Below, one piece after another: positions 1 through 12,450 of a stretch of 64,000 nt of DNA. Origin of the DNA: Rhynchopus euleeides (lineage: Eukaryota > Euglenozoa > Diplonemea > Diplonemida > Diplonemidae). The notes below the pieces were generated by a model that was not told where the DNA came from, ran no database searches, and saw only the letters and a list, made by a program, of their open reading frames with translations. The DNA lies in the NCBI GenBank assembly GCA_963210315.1, contig OY723297.1:1116001-1180000 (forward strand), read 5' to 3'. Position numbers and translations under genes: made by a program. How positions within the stretch are numbered: position 1 is the first letter of the stretch; every line of letters begins with the position of its first letter.

Positions 1-289
1 TGCACAGCAAGGCTTTACCACCAGCCCCCATGTCTGCCAGGTTGCCGCAGTATTTTTGCAGCCCTCCGATAATTCATGGCGGCCCCACCCACACCGCACC
101 GCTTGTCTTGCATCACACACAAGAGTTCATGGGCAACCCATGAACAGTTCTCTCAAGAAGACCACAGCCCCTCCCCCACCAACCTCCCTCCTGGCACGAG
201 GACCCTCAGCGGGCACATTCCACAGCCTCTTCTCGTTCGTCTCGACAAGAGAGATTGCCAGGCAGGTCGGCGGGGGGGGGGGGGGGGTA
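1..289. other. noncoding flank
   Basis: No convincing gene. The stretch ends in a G-rich run and the TA dinucleotide (288-289) that borders the foldback element. Confidence 0.4.
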
Positions 290-1436
290 GGGGGGGTCAA
301 ATGGGGGTGACAAACACGATTTTTCAAAAAACCGGCGCAGAGGCCCCAAAGCCCCCGTAAACCCTCCAAACCCCCCCAGATCGGTCCGGAAACCCATCGA
401 ACCCCACTTTTCCACCATTCCGGGCACCTCAGGTGCCCGAATTGGGGTACCTAAATTTTGTGCCACCGTTTGGTACCGTACAGTGCCACTGTGTGGGAGG
501 TTGGAAAAGAAAATGCCCCAACACACCACATCTGAGGGTTGCAATGCATGTTGCTTGCCAACCACGTCATCCGGTGGGTGTCAGGCGCTATGTAGGTGGC
601 ATGAGCCAGGTCTTCGATGTGTTCTGGCTTGTATATGTACCTCCCTGCCTGCGGCACAGGCACTGCCTTTGTCCCCCACACCAGCCACAGAGAGCGTATT
701 GTACTCGGTCCACGGTTGCTGATTCATTGTGATGCGTTGTATCCTCGAGTGAACGTCACACACTAGTGGCACCACCACCCGCCATCCGAGAGCTGTATTG
801 ACTTTGCGCGCTTCCGTTGTATTCACCTCGCCACGCATATTGCACCGTTCAGTACCAGTGCTCTTGGGCCAGGCAAAGTAGACCGCAGCAACTACCAATT
901 CTGGCACAATGGGTACCACGACAGCGCACTTCATGTGTTCCCGGAATGTACAGCTCGTGTTGCAACAGTCGTTGTCAACACATACCGGTTGTGGAGCACT
1001 GCTGCACAGGAATCACACGACCATCTGGACTGTTCCGTACCTACAGGCAGCCTCCCGGTGCATGGTGGCAGGGAGGTATATATACAAGCCAGAACACATC
1101 GAAGACCTGGCTAATGCCACCTACATAGCGCCTGACACCCACCGGATGACGTGGTTGGCAAGCAACATGCATTGCAACCCTCAGATGTGGTGTGTTGGGG
1201 CATTTTCTTTTCCAACCTCCCACACAGTGGCACTGTACGGTACCAAACGGTGGCACAAAATTTAGGTACCCCAATTCGGGCACCTGAGGTGCCCGGAATG
1301 GTGGAAAAGTGGGGTTCGATGGGTTTCCGGACCGATCTGGGGGGGTTTGGAGGGTTTACGGGGGCTTTGGGGCCTCTGCGCCGGTTTTTTGAAAAATCGT
1401 GTTTGTCCACGTAAAAGGGTGGCATTTGACCCCCCC
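290..1436. mobile_element. foldback MITE-like DNA element with ~350-bp inverted arms
   Basis: The first 14 bases (GGGGGGGTCAAATG, 290-303) are the exact reverse complement of the last 14 (1423-1436), and TA lies on each side (288-289, 1437-1438). The inverted match continues inward for roughly 350 bp, to about 650 on the left and 1066 on the right, with a few indels near the ends. About 415 bp of unrelated spacer separates the arms. There is no transposase-like ORF. TA target duplication with long inverted arms fits a non-autonomous Tc1/mariner-type foldback element; the superfamily is inferred from the TA only. Confidence 0.8.
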
Positions 1437-3086
1437 TAGGGGGGGGGGGGCGTGATGGCATCACCGAGGTGCGGAAGAAAAATTCAGCAGTATTGCTGAT
1501 TGCCGATGTGTTGGCGTGTGTGGGATGGCAACATAACGGGAGATGGGAGAGAGGAAGGGGGCTGAAATATCCCCCCCCCCCCCGACCCGCGTTTGATGAC
1601 AACAAGTTCTTTTCTCCTCTCTTCTTGTCCCCCTCTTGGCACAGCCAGCAACTGTCTGCCGGATTTTCTACGCTGTCTTGCTTCCCGCAGAGGTGTCTCC
1701 CGGTAGTGGCAAGGGCGAAGTCAAAGACAACTGCCAAGTGACAAGTGACAACCCTACCAGGCTGTGTTACACTTCTCACATTCTCTGTCGCAGATCAAAC
1801 GGGAAGATTTCATTCGGATTGAGGAACTCCCCTTTATCGGGGAAAGAAACCGGGCCCCGATTGCCCCGTTCATAACTACAGGTAGTTCCCCTCCCCGTTT
1901 GATTTGCACACGCTTCTTCTACAGCGCCCCTCTGTCAGGAGAGCGCGCAGGGGGTCGGAGACGAGAGTTGCTCCCCGCTGCCGCTGGTGGGAAAACGGGA
2001 GAGTCTGCCTTCCCCATGTGTGGGTTAGTGGGTTGGGTGGGGGCGGGGATGTGTTAGATAGAAGGTGGCCCAACAGCCACCTACCCCCCCCCCCCGTTCT
2101 GAAGTGAAGGGGGTATTCTTCTGGTCAGGAGTTCCGTAGGTTGTTAGGCGAGGTGATGCACCATGCACCGTATCCCGTATCTTTCTCGATCCACCTCAAC
2201 CCCCCCTCCTCTATGTTCTGTCGTTCGATCCTTCTTATCTGGTACGATGTTCCTCCCCCCCTCCCCCCCCTCACTGCTGTGTGCACATGGTGTCACCCGA
2301 GTGGCAAAACGATGATCTTCTCCCCCCCTACCCCCCCATCGTGCACCCCCGTTCACAACAACAACTAAGCTTAACTCAGAGGGAATGGAAATGAGCTCCG
2401 AATCGTTGGGGAAGAACAAATGGAGAACGCGAACATATAAAGACGGATCCTGTCTGTGACGCAACCAGTGGTCTGGGGCAGTGCGGTGTCTGTGTATGTA
2501 TGTGTGCACGTGGTAGTCCGAGATGTACTGAGTGTGGGTAACCCCGTTAACGGCCGATCCTACCTCTCAGCGTATGTGCTATGGTGACCCTATGGATGTT
2601 ACTTTGGCACCTTGCCTGGCTATGTCAACCCCTTGCTGAGGGGGGGGAGGGCACGTACCACCTTCCCCCCCTGTTCGCACGGTGGGTTCCGTTCTGTGCT
2701 ATGATTCTGTGTGGATAACGAATGAAAATATACCCCTCCACCACCCCTCCACCCTCAAGAGTCCGATTTGTTGGAGAGGCCAACGAGGCATCCCCCAGGG
2801 GATGCAGAGGCCGGGGCAAAGAGATGCAACCATTGATCCCGCGCCCCCCTTTCGTTTGTTGCCGTCGTCTGGAAAGAATGAACACACCCACCCCCCCACC
2901 CCCGACCCCTGCGGTGCTGCCCTGCCGTGTGGAAGTCCATGCGGTGGTGCTATTGTTGGAGGGTTGTGTGTCGCCACCACCGTGTGTGTTGGCCTTGTCT
3001 CTCCCCCGGCGTGTGACTCCACACCGTGATCCTCTGCAGGGGCTTACACAAGGCGTGCGGGCATCGTCTGAGCTGCGTCTCTTGCG
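1437..3086. other. gene-free stretch
   Basis: No ORF here has protein-like composition. It is rich in C and G homopolymer runs. It probably holds upstream and trans-splicing signals for the gene starting at 3087, but I cannot point to one. Confidence 0.4.
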
Positions 3087-5407
3087 ATGGACCGCTACGC
3101 ACACAGCCCGTTTGCCGGCCAGACACGAGGGAGGCAGAGCGTAGCCCGGCGCACACCCTCGAATGGGCCGCGGGTGGTGCGGGCGAACAGTGTCGGCCAC
3201 TCGCGGGCACCGTCGCCCAACACAGCGGCGAAGCGCACGGGGCCTTCCGGGCTCAGCACGGAGGAGTTGCACTGCTTCGACGTGCTGCAGATGGGCCAGG
3301 GTGGCGGGATCCGCATCGATGAAATTGTGTCCCCCCCGACACTGCGGTCGGTGACAACCATGACAGGGGCGCGCATCAGCGAAGAGTCCGACCTGAGCAT
3401 GTACAGGGGTGGGATGCCCTATCAGGCCATGACTCCTGTCATTGTTCGTATCGAGGTATGGAGTGGTGCGGTGTAGTGGGGGTTCTTGTCGTCGAGGGCC
3501 TGGTCAAGGAGAGGAGAGTGCTTTTGCAGTGCTGTTCATAGGTTGTTCGCTGGCTGGGTTTGAGGGCAATTCGCCATGTTTCTCTGTGTTTCATTGGGTC
3601 TCTTCGAGGGGTGCAGCCCCTGCACCGTCCCATAGTCCGGCAAGAGACCAGTACATTGCAACAAGCTTTGCAGAGCGAAGGCAAATCTCATGTGCGTGTG
3701 CCTGCCTCCCAACCACCCACCACTCTGCACAGGGGTCAATGGTGCACCTGCATAAACTGCACGACGGCCGGCATCTCATCACCCTACCCTGCAACGACAT
3801 CAAGAAGATTGAGGTATACTGAAAGTAGTGTAGCTGGAATGCCGATGTGGTGCATACGAATGCCGTGACACTTTAAAATCTGCCCATCTAGTTTCGTGTT
3901 TGATCGATCAGCCACCTGGCCTGGCAGATTAGCTGGACCAGAGGACAACGGGGAGGGTGACCTGATACACCCGTGTGTACATTATTCTGCCTCACTCAAT
4001 CCGACCCCACCGACAGAACTGGGAGGGCGATGGTCACTACGGCCTCCGACTCTGCTGCGGGAGTGTGTCGCAGACGGAGGTGTCGATGAGCATTAACGAG
4101 AAGACGCGGCGGACTGCACTTCACAAACTGCTGATGCTCAAAACGCGCGTATGCAGCCATACTTCTGTGTTGTTAATTGTGAATTGAGTGTTGATTCGAC
4201 CATACCCCACCGGATGTTTGACTGAGCACATCGTTCGGGGTTGCCTTCTGCTACAAACCAATAGACTGTGTTGGTCCCCCTGACATCACTGTTGCATTCT
4301 TTTGTCTGCCAGTTCGTCGCTGCCACCCTGCCATTGACACCACACCACCGCAGGGCGTAATCCTTCCCATCAACTCCTACGTTCCCCGTCGCAGCGTCTC
4401 TCCCTCTGTTGCAGCATTCGGTGGTGGGTGGAAGTATGCAGGGGTGCGACCACACAGTGCCCGGACAGTGTTGGAATATTGTGCGTCAGAGAGCTGTCGA
4501 GAGCTGTGCATTGCAGGGACAACCGGGCATTGTCGTCACAAAGAGGCAACGTTTGACCATGCCAGCTGGAATAATACACAACACGGTGGTTGTCGCTCCA
4601 AAACAATCTGGGGCCGCCTCACAGTGGGCTGGCCCGATACATAGCCAACGGCCGTTTGAATTCAAGACCCTTGTAATTGCCGCATGCCACGCCACACCCA
4701 CCCCACCCCACAGCCGGTCCTCCTCGCAGCACGACAGCCGCTACGACGAGGAGTCACGCGAGGTGGCACCATCCCCACGTGCGATATCCATGTCCGCAGG
4801 CGGCCTTGAGCGGCGCGGGTACTCATCGGGCTCCCCAGCACCGCTGACCACTTCCAACGGCCACAGCGGCTCCAACGCTATTGTCCGGAGCCAGACCCTC
4901 CACTCGCGGTACGGCAACGGAGGGGGCCCGGCTGCAGCTGCAATCCGGGAGACGAGAGGGCGCGACTTCCACATGCACGCCTCCTCTGCACCCCCGCTCA
5001 GCGAAGACCAGCCGGTGCCCGCACCTGCAGAGGTGTCGCCTGCGAAGTCCACTGCAGAGGACATGGACAGGGAGCGCCGTCGCCAGCGCATCAAGCAGCA
5101 GTTGCAGGAACGCCGCGCTGAACGGGCACGCCAGCAGCAGCGCGAGCAGCGGCTGCCCCGTGACCCGCACAGCGCCGTGGAGATCTCACGTGAAGACACC
5201 CCCGAACGCCCTAACGACTCAGCCATCGCAGAGTCACACGGCACGCCCACGGGGCAGATCACCTCCCCTTCCTACGCCCCGCCTGACACAGACGAGGCGG
5301 CACGCCGCATCGTGCAGGAGAAGCGCCTGCAGCGACAGCTCCACTATGAAGACATGCTCGAGGAGGAACGCCGACTCCGCATGCAACAGCGAAACGGCGG
5401 GAGGTGA
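3087..5407 (+). CDS. unknown protein, possible PH-like fold plus C-terminal coiled coil (5 exons)
   Basis: Exons: 3087-3455, 3733-3813, 4017-4148, 4354-4433 and 4714-5407. Donors are GTATGG, GTATAC, GTATGC and GTATGC; acceptors are CACAG, GACAG, CGCAG and CACAG. Phases agree across all junctions and give about 451 residues. The N-terminus is basic and Ser/Pro-rich. Exons 1-3 encode alternating hydrophobic strands (HLHKLHDGRHLITLPC, then GHYGLRLCCGSVS) followed by a helix-like RRTALHKLLMLKTR, which resembles a PH-type domain (inference from pattern only). The last exon is low-complexity and ends in two charged coiled-coil stretches rich in Arg, Gln and Glu (RRRQRIKQQLQERRAERARQ, then a shorter one before the stop). 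I do not recognise the family. A cytoskeletal or membrane-adaptor role would fit but is unproven. Confidence 0.7.
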
Positions 5408-7090
5408 TCGTGCCCCCCAGGCAGGGCCACTGCCTACCATTTCCCTCCTCCACACTTCGGACCCTTGAGGCGTGCGTCTCGTCTGACGGGTGTTGGGAGA
5501 GCGGGGGAGAGGCGGGTGGGAGGCTTCGGTCGAAGCTGTCGGAGTTGGCACTCCTCAGAGGTCACAGCGATGTGCCTGGTTGGCCCGATCCACACCTGGA
5601 GTGTACCCCCCCCTTGTCGTGAGACACACCCATCGCTGTGTCAGTGCCTTACAGGCATATGGCTGCCCGCCGATGCGCTCTCCACAGTCTGTTTGCGGCC
5701 ATGCATTACCCCCCCCCCCCCTGTTTGCGAGCTTGTCTATTCCATTTAGAGTTATTAGAGCCAGGAATATAGTGAAAACCATACCGAATCTCCTAACGAG
5801 TGTGGGTGGGAGGGGGGGGGGGAGCGAAGCGTCGGAGCAGATGCTGCAGCTGGAGTAAAATATCCCTGGTTTTCTCCGGATGGACTGTCCTTCTGTTGTA
5901 CGCCCGTGAGTGGGGCCGGCAACGCATCCTGCAAGCCGCTGCCCCGATATAAGTCTCCTGCATCAGTCTGGGTGTGAGAGTAGCCACCCATCCCAATTCC
6001 CACTAGAAAAACTGTTCGATCTTCGCCTCTGATCTCCCTCTCATGACGACAACAAGCCTTCTCCGCGGGTGGAAATCTTGGGAGCGGAAGGACCTCACAT
6101 TGCCGTTAAAATGTTTAACAGGCAGCAGCGTGCCTCTCTCTCCCCTTGACCTACGGCGCCCCCATCACCACCCCTACCCCCCACCACTCTTTCAACAGAC
6201 CACAACAAGACCCCCTCCTTTTGCCCACACGGCATGCTGCCACAGCACAGGCCAAGCACTTCGCTAGATCCCGGGCACACTGCCCGCATACCAAGCGAAA
6301 GGGTGGGGGGGGTGACGAGGTTGACTCTGCACCTGCCTTGCCCTTCTCTGATTTACTTCCTCCCGGCATCGCCAACGCCAACACCACCACTGGCATCGCT
6401 CCATCGCGCTAGGCCTATTCAACGCGAACACCCCTCCTCACGCACGTTGGGGAGTAGTAATTTTTGTACCGTGTAAGTTGCGCCGAGCGAACTCCGCCCA
6501 GGTTCTAAGCGACCCACGAAACGAATGGGCAGGGGGTGTTGCAGGTCGTGGTGGGGTGTATGGTCATGTCGGTCCAAGTTGCTGGTGGGTTGGTGGTGGT
6601 GGGGTGGGGTGGTGGTGGTGGGGTGGGATGGGGTATCATCCTAACGAACTTTCGGGAAGTTTTGCTTTGTCGCTATTCCTGGCAGCAGTGGTGTCCCAGG
6701 CCTGCCCTACGCTGTGCTGCATGTGTGCTCCAGAGGCAACATGCCCCGCAAGTCAGGAGCTGTTTGGCCCCTACTCGGCAGTGTGGGTAGAGTCGAGGGT
6801 CACATGGGTAAGTCACGGAGCCACAGCTTGGCAAGTGTATCGTGCAGTAACGTGGACATGGTGCATGTCAGTTAACCTGGGCCCTGCAGGTGTGTAGGGC
6901 ACGGCTGTAGGTGGGTTGGCCTGCAGCCTTGCTGCGTAGAAGCACCCCCCACACCACACCCGCCCCCAGCCCAGCCCACCTCGTAGTTTGTGGTTTGTTG
7001 AATCGAGGTGTCGTTTCACCGGACCCTGGCACCTCTGGTCGGCCGGGAACCACGACACCATACCACACCACGCCAGGACACGTCTGGATC
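5408..7090. other. gene-free stretch
   Basis: No gene-like ORF. It holds C-rich tracts and a G/T-rich stretch at 6570-6640 (GGTGGTGGGGT repeats). Nothing else was recognised. Confidence 0.4.
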
Positions 7091-8770
7091 ATGAGCTCTG
7101 CGGTGCGGTGGGCATGGGGGGCGGCAGCATGGGGTGGGTTTGCTGTGGCTATGAAGGACTCTCCTAAGATCCAGGTATGTTGCCTGCTGTGTTGTTCGGG
7201 CTAGTTTGTGGTCTGGGGTTGCTCTTGCAGTTTGCAGCCTGGGTTTACTGTGTGTTGTGTGGCTTGTGCTGTTTGTTCCTGTGTTTCTGCTGTAATCCTA
7301 TCCCCTGGCTACAGACGATGCTGGCTGATGCTGAGGAGGCCCTGTGGGGTGTGCCCGCGCCCAAGGCCGGCCCCGCGCGCAACCACGCGTACGTGTTCAT
7401 CAAGCCCCACGCGAACACCGAGAAGGTGCGTGAGCTGGTGCTGCGCGAGTTCGCCGCCAAGGGGATCAACGTGACCGGCGAGGGCGAGATCACGGGTGAG
7501 GAGATCGACCAGAACCAGTACATTGACCAGCACTACTACGCCATCGCCAGCAAGGCGACGATCCTGAAGCCCAACGAGCTGAACGTGCCGGCTGACAAGT
7601 TCAAGGCGAAGTTCGGCCTGGAGTGGAAAGACGCCCTGTCCCAGGGTGTTGTCTACAACGCGATGGACGCCTGCAAGAAGCTGGGCGTGGATGCCGCGGG
7701 TCTTGACAAGATCTGGGCGCAGGCCAAGAAGGACGGCAAGCTGGTGAAGTTCGGTGGTGGCTTCTACTGCGGCCACCTGGAGGTGGAGGGCCATGACCCC
7801 ATCTACGCCTTCAACGGCTTCTTCATGCAGATGCGCTCCAAGTTCACCACCCCCGGGACCTCGATCCACTACTACACGGTGGACTTCGCCCCGGAGAAGC
7901 TGTCCTGGTCTGACTTCCGTGGCAAGGTGCTGGGGCCCACGGACCCCGCTGACGCCCCCGAGGGCTCCCTGCGCCGCGCCGTGTTCAACGACTGGGCGCA
8001 CCTGGGCCTCTCTGCCGAGCCCAACGTTGGCGACAACGCTGTGCACGCGAGCGCGTCCCCCTTCGAGGGCCTGGCCGAGCGCATGAACTGGCTGAAGACC
8101 CCCCTGTCGATGGACTCCTTCGGTAAGCAGCTCCTGAACCAGGGCGTCGACCGCAAGACTGTGTTCTCGTGGTCTGTGGACCCCCAGGTATGCACGCGTT
8201 TTGGCACGGCGCCTTTGAACACTGTCCAAACCCTGTTGTGCCGATGGTTTGCCGCGAGACATATTCTTGCCAGGGTCGAGGCCCACTGCGTTCACAACGG
8301 GCTGTAGATACATCTCATATTCTGATAAGATATACACTTCTCACCCATACGCACGGCCATCTGTCTTCTGCACTTGCATTCATTTGACCGAACCAGATAA
8401 TTTTCTGCTATGATTTGTCCCACGCATGCCACACTCCCCCGACAGGTGCTGTGCGAGGACGGCAAGAAGGGCTCCATCTTCGACCAGCTGGAGGACCTGG
8501 ACGCGACCCCTTGCGCCGTCACGGTATGCCAGCGGGTCTATGCTGACCTGCCGTCTTTGGGTTTAGTTCTGGCTACGAGGGCTGCCTAAGGTGATGGCAA
8601 TATCACGCCAGTGGGGCCCTCTCAAAACGACACGCGAGTCATGGTTCTTTCTCTGCACTGCTGTTGTGTACATCAGCACTCTGCTGTGTGCTCTCGAGGC
8701 CTGCCCAGTCAAACATCGCCACCACACCACACACCCACACCCACAGGCGGCGCGCCTGGCTTCCCTGTGA
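7091..8770 (+). CDS. nucleoside diphosphate kinase-like protein 1, with N-terminal extension (4 exons)
   Basis: Exons: 7091-7174, 7315-8187, 8446-8523 and 8747-8770. Donors are GTATGT, GTATGC and GTATGC; acceptors end in CAG. The product is about 352 residues. The NDK signature is visible: an N-terminal strand with FIKPHA, a GKVLGPTDPADAPEG segment matching the family's ATNPADSxPGT loop, and NVGDNAVHASAS, whose His matches the phosphohistidine of the NxxHGSDS motif (GSD is replaced by ASA). Between strand one and the active site lies an insertion of about 100 residues, making it roughly twice the usual 150 residues. Exon 1 adds a hydrophobic, Trp/Ala-rich leader (AVRWAWGAAAWGGFAVAM), which could be an organelle-targeting or membrane segment and is absent from the paralogue at 54009. 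Family function is gamma-phosphate transfer between nucleotides; activity with the altered motif is uncertain. Confidence 0.85.
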
Positions 8771-9633
8771 ATCTGATGACACGGGAATGGTTTCTTCTCT
8801 GCGCGAGCCAATCATCTACATATCGAGGGGGACGAGGGTTTGTTTTTTTTCAGGAAAAAAAACAGGGAGGGTGGCTAGTTGGGCGTGAGTGTGAGTGTGT
8901 GGGTAGTTCCCCCTCCCCCACACGCCTTCATATTTTTGGGTGATTCGTGGGCAGTCCATGACTTGCTACGACAGTGGCAGTTTAATGGCGCCCTTACGTT
9001 GGTTCGAGCGGCTTGAGCGAGATGGGAAGGGACTGGAGGGGCGTGTGTTTGTGTGCCGAGCGTGTGGCACATCGGCGATGTCGCGGGGAGGGGGTGAGGG
9101 TGGTTTCTGAGGGTGGGGTGCTCTTCTTGGGAGTTGCGCCTCACAGCGCAGAGTGTTTGTGCCGAACTGTAGGCAGAGTTCGTATGAAACCGGACGAAAA
9201 CAAAAAGCAGCAATTTTTATGGCTTCCAGTGGGGAACCCCCAACGGGGAACTATTGGCAACTGTTTTACCATTTCTGGTGGTTGTGTTTCCCCCCTCTCA
9301 TGCGTTGTTCTTTATCCAGATGACTACCACGACCGTCTCGTACGAAGGCTCAAAGGAATGGCAAAAACACAAATTTGAGCAAAATGCCCAAACCATGCAG
9401 CAGCCAACAAAAACGCGAAACAACAACAACCACGCTGGGATGCAGATGAAACGTAGGAAGCAGAGTTTGTGCTGCAGAGGGACGCAACCCCCCTTCCCCC
9501 CATGCCGATGTGGTGGCTGTTGTCACGCTTTTCTACCACCCATTTATTTGGTGAACATTACACATCGCCGCCACCACCACACCCCAAGCCCCAAGCCCCA
9601 CAGGAAGAGTGACAGTGCAGGTGCTGCTGCACT
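8771..9633. other. intergenic
   Basis: No gene. A C/A-rich tract before 9603 (CCACCACCACACCCC) is a likely trans-splicing acceptor region for the next gene. Confidence 0.4.
9602..9603 (+). other. putative spliced-leader acceptor AG
   Basis: This AG ends a CACC-rich tract 30 bases before the ATG at 9634. It is inferred from the pattern shared with other genes here. Confidence 0.4.
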
Positions 9634-10278
9634 ATGAGCTCAACACACCGCATGCTGGAGCTCAATGACTCACACGACGGTGTTATGAGCGAGCTGCCGC
9701 AGGCCACGCCGTGCAATGAGACGAGGTGGGGGGATTCGACCCTGAACACTGACACGAGGCCTCTTCCCGGAGGCCACACACCCGACATCTACAGGGAGGG
9801 GGACAGCGTGGTGTGCAGCGAGTACGGCATGCAGTACCTCGCAAGGGGCACCCCTGGTGGGGCCAGGTCGCCTGCAGCTGCGAAGCACCGCACCCCCCTG
9901 CGCCCGCTGCCCTCCGCACGCGAGAAAGAGGTGGGGCTGGCAGGCACCTTCGGGGGTGTGTTCGGCGACAGGGATGCCGAGAAGCTCGCCTATGCGTACA
10001 ACGAGGAGCACCGTGCCCTGCTCAAGACGCAGGCGACAAAGCGCTACCGCTACGAGTACCCCTTCGAGCACCGCTACCACTGGGGGTCGAACATTGCTGT
10101 TCCTGCGACAGATATGAAGAAGGTGCCTGTCCCTTCCCACACCGCCAGCAACCAGGCTCGGAGAGACCGTGACGTGCAGCGCAAGCGGGAGAAGGACATG
10201 GCGGCACGCCTCAGGAATGTCACCGACCCTATGCAGCCCCTCGTGCCCAAGATCGGGCGGAAGCTGCCTTGGGGCTGA
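9634..10278 (+). CDS. unknown basic protein, 214 aa
   Basis: Uninterrupted frame of 214 codons with the GC-rich third positions seen in the recognised genes. The N-terminal half is polar and low in predicted structure (Pro/Arg/Gly-rich). Residues ~110-150 hold an aromatic, charged stretch (KRYRYEYPFEHRYHWGSN), and the C-terminus is a basic helix (RRDRDVQRKREKDMAARL) ending in PKIGRKLPWG. There is no signal peptide or membrane segment. The short C-terminal motif and aromatic patch recall small axonemal or microtubule-associated proteins, but that is only an impression. I do not recognise it. Confidence 0.6.
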   Translation: MSSTHRMLELNDSHDGVMSELPQATPCNETRWGDSTLNTDTRPLPGGHTPDIYREGDSVVCSEYGMQYLARGTPGGARSPAAAKHRTPLRPLPSAREKEVGLAGTFGGVFGDRDAEKLAYAYNEEHRALLKTQATKRYRYEYPFEHRYHWGSNIAVPATDMKKVPVPSHTASNQARRDRDVQRKREKDMAARLRNVTDPMQPLVPKIGRKLPWG

Positions 10279-10501
10279 TGACACCAGGGAGCGATGGCGG
10301 GGCCGGCGGTGTTCTTCTCCTGCGTATTGCAGGAAAGAACCTCGCCCACCAGCACCACCCGCCTTACAGCTGACGCGCTGATCCCTGAAGACTCCCCCAA
10401 CCAAAACACCCCCCCCCCCCCAGTGGCTGGCTTAACGCCGGGGTACTGTAAGCAGGGGGCTGGCCGGGGGGGGGGGGGGGCAAGGCTGGACAAATGCTGC
10501 A

Positions 10502-10596
10502 TTTTAAAAATAAAAAACATAAAATAAAGTGCAATAAAATGCAGTAAAGTGCAGTAAAATGCAGTAAAGTGCAATAAAGTGCAGGAGAGCGTGTTG
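10502..10596. repeat. array of AATAAAGTGC / AATGCAGTAA decamers, copy 1
   Basis: Head-to-tail decamer variants (AATAAAATGC, AGTAAAGTGC and similar). The same array recurs in the same orientation at 11247-11333, so the two bracket about 650 bp of unique sequence. Confidence 0.75.
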
Positions 10597-11246
10597 TAGG
10601 GGTGGCTCGGCGTGACGGTGGGCAGGATGCTGACCTGCCGTGCCAGGGGACCCTGATCCGCCCACTCTGGCCAACACAAGGCCACCAAGGCAGTGCCCCC
10701 GCCAGGCCCGCCCTGCTGCTGTTCGGCATGCTTGATGCTGCTTCCGAGTGCCGGGGCCAATCAGGCAGCAGGCGCACCCCAGCACCGCAGGCGCAGCAGG
10801 GCGGACCAGCACGGCGGTGTGCGGTGGGCAGTCCACCTTCCTCGGACGTTGTACAGCTGAGCTCTGGCGTACGGGTTCTTCACCATCCCGTTCGGGGAGG
10901 CTGGACATCAGAGCGGACTGAAAGCACTCAAAGCAGGACTGAAGCCAGGCGGAGGCCGCACCGATCAGGTCCTGCGAACCCACCGACCCAACATAGGCAG
11001 GGCACATCCATCCCGGCCTGCATTCTCTGCCGGAGCCTTGGTGCGTCCCTGTGACCTTCAGGAGAACCTCCGTGCAGGAGCGGTACTTTTTGCCATCTTC
11101 TGCGGGTTTGCGGCTGTCCGCAAACTTGCAGACGTGGCTGCACCTCTGTAAAGTGGGTGTGACTCCAGCATTTGGCCTGTCCATAGTGGTCCTCCCAGCT
11201 GTACGTATGCGAAGCCCAAGGCACCACTAAGGACCATGCACTTTAT

Positions 11247-11333
11247 CCAAAAATCCGGAAAATAAAATACAATAAAATGCAGTAAAATGCAGTAAAATAA
11301 AGTGCAGTAAAGTGCAGTAAAAATTTGCTGCCA
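11247..11333. repeat. array of AATAAAGTGC / AATGCAGTAA decamers, copy 2
   Basis: Direct counterpart of 10502-10596. The 650 bp between them has no supportable gene. Just outside this copy, 11237-11245 (GCACTTTAT) is the reverse complement of the unit's core. Confidence 0.75.
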
Positions 11334-11559
11334 GCCTTGGGGGGGGGGCTCCCCGCGGGCTGAGGTCAGGCTGGCGACCCAGGTTTTCAGGGTGACAGCA
11401 GGATTTCCTCGAAATTTTGGGTGACCCCCACCCTGGTCGGGGGGGGGGGGGTCCCTCGCAAAGTGGGGGACAGGGGGGGGGGTACACTGGCTACCTCCCG
11501 CACCTGTAGGAAAGGACCCCCCCCCCCCCCTTGTACCTGTACAGGGGGGGGGTACTTTT

Positions 11560-12450
11560 ACCCAATTGGCATTTTCCAGTAAGTGGTGTCAATAGGCACC
11601 CCATGGCCAAAATGACCCCACCACAATCCGCACGGATCCCAAATATCCCAAAGAACGGGTTTTTGGAAAATCCGAGGGGGGGGTCCCGCTGGGTGGGTAG
11701 GTGGGGTGTGGGCTGGTGAAGGTGGCTGCCTCCCAGCCACCTTCACCCATGACCAGTCCCTGAACCAGACCCACGTTTCATGGGCGAAACTTGGCTCGTA
11801 CACCACCAAAGTGACCCCACTGTGATCCGCACAAATTCCAAACGTTCAAAAGAACGGGGTTTTGGAACACCCGAGGAGGGGGTCCCACTGGGTGGGTGGG
11901 GTGGGGTGTGGGCTGACTGCCTCCCAGCCACGCTGACCAGCCCCTGAACTAGACCCGTGTTTCATGGGTGATGCTTGGCTCGCACACCACCAAAGTGATC
12001 CCACTGTGATCCGCACAAATTCCAAACGTTCAAAAGAAAGGGGTTTAGGAACACCCGTGGAGGGGGTCCCGCTGGGTGGGTGGGTGTGGCTGCCTCCCAG
12101 TCACATTCCCTTTGGACCAGCCCCTGAACCAGAGGCACATTTCATGGACGGTGTTTGGCTCCTAGACCCACAAAGTGACCCCACTACGATCCGCAAAAGT
12201 TCTAAACGTTCAGAAGAACGGGGTTTTGGAATACCCGAGGAGGGGGTCCCGCTGGGTGGGTGGGCTGGTGTGGCTGCCTCCCAGTCACATCCTCCTGGGG
12301 CCAGCCTCCTATGACCAGACCCTGAATCAGACCCACATTTCATGGGTGAAGCTTGACACCTCGACCCACAGTGTGACCCCACTACGATCCGCACAGATTC
12401 CAAATAGTCAAAAGAAAGGGGTTTCGGAACACCCGAGGAGGGGGTCCCGC
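11560..12450. repeat. tandem array, 5 units of ~180-200 bp
   Basis: Five units share a core GTGACCCCAC-TAYGATCCGCA, followed by TTCCAAA-x-GTTCAAAAGAA, a GGGGTTTTGGAA box, CCCGAGGAGGGGGTCCCGCT and GGGTGGG. Core starts are near 11614, 11813, 11997, 12177 and 12375 (spacing 199, 184, 180, 198). A lone fragment lies at 26839-26880, and reverse-orientation units occur at about 30590-31200. No coding potential. Confidence 0.8.

Noticed and set aside
433-1283. Matching ~80-codon frames on opposite strands
   Set aside because: They are the two arms of the foldback element, not a duplicated gene.
8990-9020. tRNA-like GGTTCGAG word
   Set aside because: No matching acceptor, D or anticodon arms can be folded around it. 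I found no convincing tRNA, rRNA or spliced-leader RNA gene by eye.
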